NCBI RefSeq assembly: GCF_000817785.2
Contig: NZ_JTCM02000001.1
Span: 62,001-126,000, forward strand
DNA: 64,000 nucleotides
Direction of reading: 5' to 3'
Origin: Hassallia byssoidea VB512170
GTDB taxonomy: Bacteria; Cyanobacteriota; Cyanobacteriia; Cyanobacteriales; Nostocaceae
Below, piece by piece: positions 1 to 7,691 of the stretch; the stretch's first letter is position 1; the number at the start of each line of letters is the position of its first letter. Both the position numbers and the translations under genes were made by a program. Below the pieces are notes generated by a model, which saw nothing but the letters and a program-made list of their open reading frames with translations, made no database searches and was not told the origin of the DNA.

Positions 1-168
1 AGTGTTTGCGTTTTCTACTTATTTTTTGCAGTTTATTTTGCGTTTTTATACTAATGTTTCAAGTTAGCCTGAAAAGGCGATTAACGTAGTTTCCGGAATA
101 TTTAATTTAAATGCTGTTTGTAGTTACTACATAATTAAATCAAAGATTTTACAGACAGATGCGATAAA

Positions 169-1485
169 ATGAATATTGACACTCCAGCGAAAAAAATCTT
201 AATTCTGGCAGCGAATCCGAAGCAGACATCTCGTTTGCGTTTGGATGAGGAAGTGCGCGACATCAAGGAAGGTTTGCGGCTTTCGCAACAACGTGATAAA
301 TTTATTTTGCAACAAGAATGGGCGGTACGTCCGAGAGATGTTCGCCGTGCGGTGTTAGATTTTCGCCCAAATATTATCCATTTTTCCGGACATGGTGCGG
401 GAACCACAGGATTATCATTTGAGGATGAAATCGGCAAAGAAAAGTTAGTAACAGGAGAAGCACTCGCGGGACTTTTTGGACAGTTTGCCAAGCAAGTAGA
501 GTGTGTGGTGTTGAATGCTTGCTATAGTGAAGAACAAGCTGTAGCGATCGCTCAACATATTGATTATGTCATTGGCATGAATGCAGCCATTGGAGATAAA
601 GCAGCATTAGAATTTGCCGTTGGCTTTTACGATGCTCTAGTAGCTTACGATCCGCGATATGATACTTACTCGCGAATAGAGTTTGCTTTTAACATTGCTT
701 GCAATGCGATTCAGTTTGCTGGCATTTCGGGTGACTCTATCCCAATTATGAAAAAGAAGCCGCATTTGGGTAAAGTTGAAGAACAACCCGCAAACCTTGT
801 AGAGGAATCGCAGTTATCTAATGACATGTCAGTAAGGCAAAACTTGAGCCAAGAAGATATAGCGTCAATTGAAGCGATAATTTCTAATAAACAATCTACT
901 TCTACTAATGAAAACGAACCAAATTCATTAGACGAATCACCGTTATCTAGTAACACCGCAACCTTTAGCCAAAATCAGAAACAGTCAGTTGCCCAAACTT
1001 CTGCACCTACTAATAGACTTTCTAATTCTACTTCAGTTCTGAGAAATAAAAAATCCCTGATTGGCGCAGGTATTGCCGCTGTTGTAGCGCTAACATCCTA
1101 TTTTGTATTTAATTCACAACCTAGCTTAAAAGGAACATCCACACCCACTACCAGTTCTTCTCCGCAAGCCAGAGATAATAGTAGTTACCAAAAATCTTGT
1201 CGGAATATTTCTATTAATGGAGATGAGCTATCAGCTACTTGCCCTCAAAGTAATGGCTCATATAAACAAACATCAATTCGGGTTCTGGGCATTGAAAACA
1301 GCAATGGAGAGTTGAAGTATTATCCCAATCCTCGGACTGCTAGTACTTACCAAGGATCTTGTCACAATATTTCTATTAGTGGAGATACGCTATCAGCTAC
1401 TTGCACTCAAGGCAATGGCTCGCATAAACAAACATCAATTCGGATTCTGGGAATTTCAAATAACGAGGGAAATTTAAGCTATTAA
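169..1485 (+). CDS. CHAT protease-like domain, membrane segment, C-terminal cyanovirin-N-like (CVNH) lectin
   Basis: Residues 1-200 look like a CHAT (caspase-like) peptidase domain: a beta strand ILILAANP, then HFSGHG (catalytic His about 75) and VVLNACYS (catalytic Cys 118), the usual His/Cys dyad. Residues 200-290 are a polar Ser/Asn-rich linker. Residues about 294-314 form one hydrophobic membrane segment. Residues 338-438 are two tandem repeats of about 50 residues, each with a spaced Cys pair (SCRNISING...SATC and SCHNISISG...SATC), matching the CVNH lectin fold. The two repeats are also very similar in DNA, so the duplication looks recent. The expected topology is peptidase in the cytoplasm and lectin outside. 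CHAT proteins commonly act as effectors in stress or defence, so a glycan-sensing protease is an inference. The ATG at 169 has only a weak ribosome binding site. No obvious partner gene adjoins it. Confidence 0.8.
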   Translation: MNIDTPAKKILILAANPKQTSRLRLDEEVRDIKEGLRLSQQRDKFILQQEWAVRPRDVRRAVLDFRPNIIHFSGHGAGTTGLSFEDEIGKEKLVTGEALAGLFGQFAKQVECVVLNACYSEEQAVAIAQHIDYVIGMNAAIGDKAALEFAVGFYDALVAYDPRYDTYSRIEFAFNIACNAIQFAGISGDSIPIMKKKPHLGKVEEQPANLVEESQLSNDMSVRQNLSQEDIASIEAIISNKQSTSTNENEPNSLDESPLSSNTATFSQNQKQSVAQTSAPTNRLSNSTSVLRNKKSLIGAGIAAVVALTSYFVFNSQPSLKGTSTPTTSSSPQARDNSSYQKSCRNISINGDELSATCPQSNGSYKQTSIRVLGIENSNGELKYYPNPRTASTYQGSCHNISISGDTLSATCTQGNGSHKQTSIRILGISNNEGNLSY

Positions 1486-1589
1486 ACTTAAATATGAATC
1501 AAAGGAGGTAGCAGCACTTTTTTCAGGCTGGCAATTGATGCGATCGCATTCTTTTAGTTTTCCACTTACAGCAGTACTTAGATTTCTGG

Positions 1590-1682
1590 TAAAATCAAGT
1601 TCTAATAACTGTGCAAACGGGAGAAACTAAAGTTGCCTAAAAACATCAACATCAACCTCATCGCTACCATCCGACAAGCGCG
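1590..1682 (+). promoter_or_regulatory. Second copy of the pdxJ promoter/leader and first codons
   Basis: This stretch resembles 3688-3779 in front of and inside pdxJ, in the same order: TAAAATCAAG (1590 and 3688; TAAAAT could be a -10 box), TGCAAAC (1612 and 3707), GGGAG or AGGAG with GAAA after it, a TTG (1633) or GTG (3727) start, then CATCGCTAC and CAAGCGCG. It therefore seems to give the downstream lipoprotein gene its promoter, ribosome binding site, start codon and first codons. The copy is diverged, so the duplication is not recent. Confidence 0.65.
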
Positions 1683-3336
1683 GCGACAATTCCGAATCTT
1701 CTACCAATTTTTCTTAACCGCTGTCATCATTATTCTTATCAATAGCTGTAATTCTCAAATTCCGCCTAATCAAACTGCTGATTCTCAAACTTCACCAATT
1801 CAAACTATCACTCAATCGTCAAAATGCGGCAGTCGTAGCAATGCACCTCAAGACAATCCCATTACTGTAAAATATAAAGATAACGCTTTTTCTTGGACTA
1901 AAAATATTAAATGGAATTGCGTTTATAACATTAAATATTTTCCCGCTTCTACCATAGATGCTAGCTTTAATGCGGCACGCGATGCTGCATCTGCTAACGG
2001 TGGGGGTGTTGTCTATTTTCCGGGTGGAACTTACAACTTTGCAGATAACATTTACTTAAAAGATGGTGTAGTTATCCGTGGAGATACACCCGCAGTCAAT
2101 GATGCTAAATCTAGTTCATACAATCCAGCCACAAAGTTAGTTTTTCCTCAATATAAACCGAGTTTTTCTGGTAGCGGTACACCGAATAATACAGCTTTTA
2201 AAAAAATCTTCACTACTAACCCAAACCAAGATAGCAATATCGGTGTAGTCAATGTAGATATTAATCGTGCGGCAATTGAATTTTCATCAGCCGAAAATTC
2301 TGATAAAATTACTAACCAAAATATCATCATCTTCGGAGTTAGAAGTAATAACGTAGCTACTCCAGAACCTCGTGTTCCCGAATCATTTCAAAATCCTTGG
2401 CAGCGATTTTCTCACAGGTTTGCTGCTAATATACAAATTCAAGCTTTTGCTAACGTTTTAATTAGTAACAATCGACTCAATGATGCTGTCACCGATAATT
2501 TTGACCAACCAAATTATATAGTAAAACAACTTCGGGGAAATTCAACAGTTACGTATCCGGAAGGTGAAAAAGCTAAGTTTAACTATACAGACCATTATGG
2601 AATTTCCCTGAACCGCTTTAGTTCACCCAAAGAATTACCTAATGACCCAAATCGCTTTCCTAACTTCTTTCGTAAAGGTTTAGTAATTCAGGACAATTGG
2701 GTTTATCACACTATGCGAGTTGCTATTCATGCAACTGGAGATAATTTGATAATTAGAAATAATCAAATCAAAGATGAAAAAAATAAGCAAGTTTGGATAG
2801 ATCCCACTGGCACAAAACAACCTCAAAACGCTGCTACTTTTGAAAATCGTGCGATTGATTGGTCTGGCTGGAATGTCACCATTGACGGCAATGATTATGA
2901 AGTTTCCCGTCATAAAATTGCGGGAGGCAATTACGAAAGCATTGATGGAGAAGGTATTCTGATTCAAGAATGTTGTGGTGGAACTAGCGTTAATGGCGTG
3001 AAAATTAGCAATAATACGGGTAATTCTTATATCGGTATCTACAAAGTACCTGAAGTAAAGAATGTGTTGATTACCGGAAACAAAATATTAACTAATATGA
3101 CCAATACTCCAGCAATTTATGTTAATGCTGATACGAATGGAAGCAAAAACAGAATGGATAATGTCAAGATACAGAATAACACGTTAAGTAATGGAATTTT
3201 AGCTAGAGCTAGTAATGGTGGTATCGATAATTTTATTGAAGGAAATCGCGGTAATAATGGCGGAGATATATCTTATTCTTGTGGAATTAAGGTAGAAAAT
3301 AATATTGGCTTTGCAATTAAGCAGTGTGGAACATAA
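1633..3336 (+). CDS. Secreted parallel beta-helix (pectate lyase superfamily-like) lipoprotein
   Basis: The N terminus has a basic region, a hydrophobic stretch (FFLTAVIIILINS) and a lipobox-like Cys near residue 39, so a lipoprotein or secreted protein is likely. From about residue 105 (DASFNAARDAASANGGGVVYFPGG) it follows the start of pectate-lyase/GH55-type beta-helix proteins: an Asn/Asp-rich region with many short strands such as NVLISNN, NLIIRNNQI, NVTIDGND, NVLITGNKI and NVKIQNNTL. These are helix rungs. Such proteins bind or cleave polysaccharides; the substrate cannot be told. No ATG occurs near the 5' end. The TTG at 1633 has GGGAG nine bases upstream and matches the pdxJ start by homology, and the first 16 or so residues (IATIRQAR) resemble the start of PdxJ. 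A hairpin follows at 3352. Confidence 0.75.
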   Translation: MPKNININLIATIRQARRQFRIFYQFFLTAVIIILINSCNSQIPPNQTADSQTSPIQTITQSSKCGSRSNAPQDNPITVKYKDNAFSWTKNIKWNCVYNIKYFPASTIDASFNAARDAASANGGGVVYFPGGTYNFADNIYLKDGVVIRGDTPAVNDAKSSSYNPATKLVFPQYKPSFSGSGTPNNTAFKKIFTTNPNQDSNIGVVNVDINRAAIEFSSAENSDKITNQNIIIFGVRSNNVATPEPRVPESFQNPWQRFSHRFAANIQIQAFANVLISNNRLNDAVTDNFDQPNYIVKQLRGNSTVTYPEGEKAKFNYTDHYGISLNRFSSPKELPNDPNRFPNFFRKGLVIQDNWVYHTMRVAIHATGDNLIIRNNQIKDEKNKQVWIDPTGTKQPQNAATFENRAIDWSGWNVTIDGNDYEVSRHKIAGGNYESIDGEGILIQECCGGTSVNGVKISNNTGNSYIGIYKVPEVKNVLITGNKILTNMTNTPAIYVNADTNGSKNRMDNVKIQNNTLSNGILARASNGGIDNFIEGNRGNNGGDISYSCGIKVENNIGFAIKQCGT

Positions 3337-3351
3337 GTAGTTTTGATTTCA

Positions 3352-3382
3352 GATACCCGACTTATTTCAGAAGTCGGGTATC
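3352..3382 (+). terminator. Hairpin after the beta-helix gene
   Basis: A perfect 12-bp stem (GATACCCGACTT with its complement) around a 7-base loop lies 15 bases after the stop. TTCGTTT follows, a weak T-run. A related palindrome occurs at 32558-32590, so this may equally be a dispersed repeat that serves as a terminator. Confidence 0.5.
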
Positions 3383-3400
3383 TTCGTTTACAAAAAGACC

Positions 3401-3600
3401 CCTCTCCAAACCTCTCACGCCACATCGCTCAACGGGGGGGAACCCCCGCACGCGAGTGGCTCCCCCACGGGGGGAGAGGCTTTGAAACCCCCTTTTCCTC
3501 TAAAGGGTTGGGGGGCAAAGGGGGGTTAGGTCTGTTTGTCAAATCTAATACTTTCACTTGCATCCTCTGAGGATTTTAACGGCTGAAGCCGTTACTACGT
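3401..3600. repeat. Dispersed GC-rich repeat with internal hairpins
   Basis: The segment reads CCCCTCTCCAAACCTCTC, then GGGGAGAGGCTTTGAAACCC, then TCTAAAGGGTTGGGGGGC and ends GGGGTTAGGT at about 3530. An inverted, mosaic copy lies at 48961-49118. A further small palindrome, AACGGCTGAAGCCGTT (3578-3593), with TACTACG after it, resembles the 50-bp palindromes at 12236 and 24600. The open frame across 3343-3570 is low-complexity repeat translation and is not called as a gene. This fills most of the gap before pdxJ. Confidence 0.7.
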
Positions 3601-3726
3601 TAAGGAACGTTTATTTATACTCATCTACTTATTATAAATTCGTGGAGTTATGAAGGCGATCGCTTACCCTCCAATCTCCATTTGGGCTAAAATCAAGACC
3701 TGAGGATGCAAACAGGAGAAATTAGA

Positions 3727-4449
3727 GTGTCTACACTCGGCGTAAATATTGACCACATCGCTACTATCCGTCAAGCGCGACAAACGGTGGAACCAGACCC
3801 TGTAGCAGCTGCGGTACTGGCAGAATTAGCAGGTGCTGATGGAATTACCGTACATTTGCGCGAAGATAGGCGCCATATTCAAGATAGAGATGTGCGTTTA
3901 TTGCGGCAAACGGTACGATCGCATCTTAATCTAGAAATGGCAGCGACTGAGGAAATGTTAGCGATCGCTCTCGATATCAAACCCGATTATGTAACTTTAG
4001 TACCCGAAAAACGCCAAGAAGTCACTACCGAAGGCGGTCTCGATATCGTCGGTCAAATTGCTAGAATCGGTGAGATTGTTGATAAGTTGCAAAACGCTGC
4101 TATCCCAGTTAGTCTGTTTATTGATGCCGAACCCGCACAAATTGAAGCTTCTGTCAAGGTACAAGCTAAATTTATTGAACTGCACACCGGGCAATATGCT
4201 GAAGCGAAAAATGAAACAACTCGTCAGCAAGAATTAGCTTTGTTAGCATCGGGGTGTGAACAAGCGATTAAATCCGGATTGCGCGTGAATGCCGGTCATG
4301 GACTGACTTACTGGAATGTTTATCCTGTGGCTTGTCTTCCAGGAATGGAAGAGTTGAATATCGGTCATACTATCATCAGTCGGGCAGCTTTAGTCGGTAT
4401 AGAAAGAGCAGTCCGCGAGATGAAACAAGCCATGCGGGGAAATCTTTAG
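3727..4449 (+). CDS. pdxJ: Pyridoxine 5'-phosphate synthase
   Basis: PdxJ condenses 1-deoxyxylulose 5-phosphate with 3-amino-2-oxopropyl phosphate to give pyridoxine 5'-phosphate, the last ring-forming step of the DXP-dependent vitamin B6 pathway. Family motifs run the whole length: [14 protein letters not shown] at the N terminus, [65 protein letters not shown] and the C-terminal [13 protein letters not shown] chose the GTG at 3727 because AGGAG ends eight bases upstream and family members start right before the TLGVNIDH strand. An in-frame ATG at 3706 would add seven residues but has GAGG too close to it. The 5' end is duplicated at 1590-1682. Confidence 0.95.
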   Translation: MSTLGVNIDHIATIRQARQTVEPDPVAAAVLAELAGADGITVHLREDRRHIQDRDVRLLRQTVRSHLNLEMAATEEMLAIALDIKPDYVTLVPEKRQEVTTEGGLDIVGQIARIGEIVDKLQNAAIPVSLFIDAEPAQIEASVKVQAKFIELHTGQYAEAKNETTRQQELALLASGCEQAIKSGLRVNAGHGLTYWNVYPVACLPGMEELNIGHTIISRAALVGIERAVREMKQAMRGNL

Positions 4450-4677
4450 AAGCGAACATGTTTAGGGGATGTTGCTGCGAAATCTAAAAAATAGAAGTTC
4501 GACAGAAGACTTTGAAGCGATCGCTTACGTTTTATTAAATTAATTGTTAAAAATATTCCTTTTGAGGGATGCTCTAATAGTGAAGCTTTTAGTCGTGGTG
4601 TGGTTATCAAGCGCTGCACCCTTTTGGCTAAATCGAACTAACGCAAAACTTGAGTCAAATCTTAAACCAAGACTTCT

Positions 4678-5484
4678 ATGAGCGCAACACAATCTAACAG
4701 CCTTCCGCTTTGGGTGCAAGATAGAGATACAGTAATTGCACAAAGCACTGATGCAGAGTGGCGTTATCAAACGCCACCAGATTATTCGCGGTCAAAAGAA
4801 AATCTCGCTCAAGAAAGTGTGTGCAATCACCTTGAAGGTTCGCTAGAAGCGATCGTGCAAAACTTGGTCAGAACCTTCGAGATGGAAGCATCATTCAAAA
4901 GCGACCCGCAACAGTGGTTGTCGGTTGTGAGTGACAAGTTTCGCGTCAGTACCAATGGTGGAGTAGAGTATACAGCCGCTGAATTAGGAGTTGCTGGTAC
5001 TTACAATTTGTTCATGGCTGATTCACAACATTATAAAGCTTCTGAAGAAGACTTTGAATCATCGGGACAAATTTTTCATACAACATTTCCGGAAGGATTT
5101 CCTTGGGAATTGTTAGAAGTCTTTTCTGGACCACCAAACGTTACATTTAAATGGCGGCATTGGGGACATTTTAACGGTTCATACAAAGACTTTGCAGGTA
5201 CTGGAGAAATGGTGGAAGTTATCGGTATGAGTATTGCCCGCGTCACCGATGATTTGAAGATAGTTTCTATGGAACACTACTTTGACAATACCTTGTTTTT
5301 AGACAAGCTGACAGCAGGTGGAAAAACAACTACATCAAAGCTGACAGGAAACGAAAAACAAGCTACAGGAGAACAGAAACCAACATTTTTGGGTATAATC
5401 AAACGACTTTGGAACTGGGGAGAAAAACAAGTAATTAGCGAATCGCCAGCTAGTCGTTGTCCTTTTAGTGCTTTGCTCAGGTAA
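4678..5484 (+). CDS. SnoaL/NTF2-like fold protein
   Basis: A soluble protein of 268 residues. The stretch from about 50 to 220 has the feel of an NTF2-like (SnoaL) cone: helices with SLEAIVQNLVRTFE, then aromatic-rich strands (FPWELLEVFSGPPNVTFKWRHWGHF, written here as its halves FPWELLEVFSG and VTFKWRHWGHF), GEMVEVIGMSIARVT and IVSMEHYFDNTLFL. Proteins of this fold are often small ligand-binding enzymes or scaffolds. No catalytic pair can be named from sequence alone. The C-terminal 50 residues are a polar tail. The ATG at 4678 lacks a clear ribosome binding site. Palindromic repeats follow at 5497. Confidence 0.55.
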   Translation: MSATQSNSLPLWVQDRDTVIAQSTDAEWRYQTPPDYSRSKENLAQESVCNHLEGSLEAIVQNLVRTFEMEASFKSDPQQWLSVVSDKFRVSTNGGVEYTAAELGVAGTYNLFMADSQHYKASEEDFESSGQIFHTTFPEGFPWELLEVFSGPPNVTFKWRHWGHFNGSYKDFAGTGEMVEVIGMSIARVTDDLKIVSMEHYFDNTLFLDKLTAGGKTTTSKLTGNEKQATGEQKPTFLGIIKRLWNWGEKQVISESPASRCPFSALLR

Positions 5485-5496
5485 AATTTAAGTTTA

Positions 5497-5610
5497 AATG
5501 AGTCCCCGTCCTTAAGGACGGGGTCTAATTTAGATAGGGGCATGGTGGCTGACACTGTGCCCTTATCATTATTAATGAGTCCCCGTCCTTAAGGACGGGG
5601 TCTAATTTAG
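5497..5610. repeat. Two identical 37-bp palindromic repeats around a 40-bp spacer
   Basis: Positions 5497-5533 and 5574-5610 are identical 37-bp units whose core is the perfect 20-bp palindrome CCCCGTCCTTAAGGACGGGG (5504-5523, 5581-5600). They are separated by 40 unique bases. The geometry resembles a one-spacer CRISPR array, but a perfect palindrome in a pair is also what REP doublets or the hairpin ends of IS200/IS605-type elements look like. No cas or tnpA/tnpB gene is nearby. Confidence 0.85.
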
Positions 5611-5624
5611 CAAGCAAGCAAAGA

Positions 5625-5960
5625 ATGAATATGCAAACATACTATTACGCTTTGGCAAGTGAACGCTTTCTCATACAAGAAGAACCAATCGCGGAAGTTC
5701 TTAAAGAACGCACTCGTCACTACCACGAACAAGAAAAAGAAATTGATTTTTGGTTAGTTAAGCAACCAGCTTTTCTAGAATCTAAGGAAATGGCACAAAT
5801 CAAACAGAAGTGTCCCCAACCAGCCGCAGCAATTATTTCGACAAATTCCCAATTTATTACCTGGTTAAAACTGCGATTGGAGTATGTGATTACAGGCGAA
5901 TTTCAGTCACCTTCTGAGACGATTCCTGAAGCTTTAGCATCTCTTGCCAACGTTTCTTGA
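5625..5960 (+). CDS. ycf54: Ycf54, factor for the Mg-protoporphyrin monomethyl ester cyclase
   Basis: A small soluble protein with the strongly conserved Ycf54 sequence: TYYYALASERFL at the start, then EEPIAEVLKERTRHYHEQ, KEIDFWLVKQPAFLES, CPQPAAAIISTN and FITWLKLRLEYVITGEF. Ycf54 binds the aerobic cyclase (AcsF/CycI), which closes the isocyclic ring of protochlorophyllide, and is needed for its accumulation, so the gene serves chlorophyll synthesis. The length of 111 residues is normal. Two ATG codons (5625 and 5631) are possible starts; neither has a strong ribosome binding site. The gene sits directly downstream of the palindrome pair at 5497-5610. Confidence 0.9.
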   Translation: MNMQTYYYALASERFLIQEEPIAEVLKERTRHYHEQEKEIDFWLVKQPAFLESKEMAQIKQKCPQPAAAIISTNSQFITWLKLRLEYVITGEFQSPSETIPEALASLANVS

Positions 5961-6124
5961 TATAATATAGCGCTCAGTTGTCTTGGAAAGCTTTGATCGG
6001 AGGAAACCTCCGCTCAAACTTTCCGCTGCGATCGCCTGCATAGGGGCAGGTCTGATACTTGCCCCAAAAAAGGAACAAAACATATTTTTAGGGAATCTTT
6101 GGAAAAAATTTAGAAAATTTAATT

Positions 6125-6793
6125 ATGTATCAAATTGTGATGCGTATTACGACTTTATCAAGTGCTTTGGTGTTAGCGATCGCCAGTTTGATTGGTGGGA
6201 AGATCAGTTCTGTCACCGCTCAAAAAAACATTCCTGTTTGTCAACCACCAGCTGCTGGTGAGTATCTGTTATTGGTAGTCAGCCCCACACAAGATAATCA
6301 AACTCAGTTGCGTCGCGCTTTGCCCACTGAACTAAAAACCACCACCTGTAAATATCTCAACGATACAGTAACTCGCATTGGCGGGTTTAACAAGATTGAC
6401 GATGCCAATCGTTGGGCAAGGTATGTTAACAGTATTGTCGGCTTGTCTGCCATTATCACCACTCGACCGACGACGACAACGACAACGACAACAACAAACG
6501 TACAGCAGCCTCGTTCTCAGGCAGTAAGCTATAATCCCCAATCACTAGGAATGGGTTATGCCGTCTTGGTGGATTATTTCAACCGTCCAGAATTGGCAAC
6601 TCAACTGCAACAAATCGTAGAAGGTGACGTGGGTTTTGTTTCTTATGGACAACGCCCTTACTTGCTAGCAGTTTACACCACTAACCAAAAGGAAGCATAC
6701 AACACATTGCAAAAGCTGAACGAGCGCGGTTTTTCCACCTATTTAGTAGACAGCCGAAAGGTGTTGCTACTGCGTTCAGTTGTGCGGTTATAG
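6125..6793 (+). CDS. Exported protein with two SPOR-like modules
   Basis: Residues 1-32 form a signal peptide with an SVTAQ-type cleavage site. Residues 45-120 (YLLLVVSP...TRIGGFNKIDDANRWARYV) and 140-215 (GYAVLVDYF...LAVYTTNQKEAYNTLQ) have the alternating strand/helix layout and a 'Y-V-x-V-G-F' flavour of SPOR domains, which bind denuded peptidoglycan. The two modules are joined by a Thr-rich linker of nine consecutive Thr residues encoded by ACG/ACA/ACC runs (about 6465-6497). The call is tentative. ATG 6125 or ATG 6140 (MRITTLSS) may be the start. It stands alone between ycf54 and a heptamer repeat block. Confidence 0.5.
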   Translation: MYQIVMRITTLSSALVLAIASLIGGKISSVTAQKNIPVCQPPAAGEYLLLVVSPTQDNQTQLRRALPTELKTTTCKYLNDTVTRIGGFNKIDDANRWARYVNSIVGLSAIITTRPTTTTTTTTTNVQQPRSQAVSYNPQSLGMGYAVLVDYFNRPELATQLQQIVEGDVGFVSYGQRPYLLAVYTTNQKEAYNTLQKLNERGFSTYLVDSRKVLLLRSVVRL

Positions 6794-6796
6794 TAG

Positions 6797-6962
6797 TTAT
6801 TTGTTAGTTGTTAGTTGTTGGTTGTTGGTTGTTATTTGTTGGTTGGAACGTTGAAGCGTTGGAGCGTTGGAACGTTGTAAAAAACAACCACGCTCCCACC
6901 ATCCACCATCCACTACCCATTACCCATTACCCATTACCCATTACCCATTACCCATTACCCAC
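6797..6962. repeat. Heptamer tandem repeats (TTGTTAG, GTTGGAGC and CCCATTA types)
   Basis: Three adjacent short tandem repeat families fill the gap between two convergent genes: TTGTTAG/TTGTTGG (6800-6846), GTTGGAGC/GTTGGAAC variants (6847-6880), and about eight CCCATTA units (6900-6962). Heptamer repeats of this kind are characteristic of heterocystous cyanobacteria. Confidence 0.85.
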
Positions 6963-6965
6963 TAA

Positions 6966-7421
6966 CTAATAAGCAGACCTAGCTAACCAAGAAATGGTTA
7001 TGCCCAAAGCGGAACCGACTATCACCTGAACTGGTGTGTGTCCTAGTAATTCTTTGAGACGGTCTTCGTTAAATTCTGGATGTTCCCGAAACAATTCGTC
7101 AATCATTTGATTGAGAATACGAGCTTGCTTACCAGCAGCTTGCCGAACACCTGCTGCATCGTACATGACGATGATGGCAAAAACTACAGCGAGTGCAAAC
7201 TCTGGAGATGCCCAACCCAAAGTTTGCCCCACACCAGCGGCTAAAGCTGTAACTAAAGTGGAATGAGCGCTGGGCATTCCTCCAGTGGTGACTAAAACAC
7301 TAACATTAACTTTACGATGTTTGACTAGTTCAATTATGAGCTTTAATGCTTGGGCAATTAAACAAGCAATAAGGGCAACTAGCAGCACCCGATTGTTTAA
7401 GATGTCGCCTATGTCCTGCAT
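6966..7421 (-). CDS. Divergent PAP2 family membrane protein
   Basis: A 151-residue membrane protein of the divergent PAP2 (YuiD/DUF212) family. Diagnostic are VTTGGMPSAHSTLVTALA (residues 46-63) and the D(A)AGVRQAAGKQARILNQM segment, followed by FNEDRLKELLGHTPVQVI and a final membrane segment. PAP2 phosphatases use a His from an SGH motif; here PSAHS is the related motif, and the activity of this branch is unknown. The gene starts at the ATG at 7421. It converges on the SPOR-like gene across a heptamer repeat block. It lies 270 bases downstream of crtE on the same strand, a common cyanobacterial neighbourhood. Confidence 0.85.
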   Translation of the reverse strand: MQDIGDILNNRVLLVALIACLIAQALKLIIELVKHRKVNVSVLVTTGGMPSAHSTLVTALAAGVGQTLGWASPEFALAVVFAIIVMYDAAGVRQAAGKQARILNQMIDELFREHPEFNEDRLKELLGHTPVQVIVGSALGITISWLARSAY

Positions 7422-7629
7422 GGTATTTTGAGCTTTGTTAGTAAATATTAGCAGGGGTTGTTATTTAGGGAAATATTTCGCTCAAGCCGAAAAGCGAAGT
7501 CGGCATCTTCTAATATAATTGGATGCTATTCAAAGCAAGCTGCCCCGCTACGATATAAGCCGCAGAGAATTCGCGCGACAAGCACTTTTTGTGACTTGAA
7601 AATACAAAATATACCGTACCCTGCGCTTT

Positions 7630-7676
7630 AATTAAAAATTAAAAATTAAGTAATTTTAATTTTTAATTTTTAATTT
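7630..7676 (-). terminator. AT-rich inverted repeat downstream of crtE
   Basis: ATTAAAAATTAAAAATTA faces TAATTTTTAATTTTTAAT with a few bases between, giving a long A/T-only stem just after the crtE stop. It could work as a terminator in either direction or be a repeat of the AATTTTT heptamer family. Confidence 0.4.
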
Positions 7677-7691
7677 GCTTGGGGGATAGAA

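Noticed and set aside
3343-3570. Open frame of 75 codons after the beta-helix gene
   Set aside because: It is the translation of the dispersed GC-rich repeat and hairpin, with Gly/Pro-rich low complexity and no start signal.
5534-5573. CRISPR spacer between two identical repeats
   Set aside because: Only two repeats, a perfect palindrome and no cas genes; kept as a repeat and a finding but not called CRISPR.
5983-6261. 92-codon frame upstream of the SPOR-like gene
   Set aside because: It overlaps the signal peptide region of the better-supported gene at 6125 in another frame and shows no domain.
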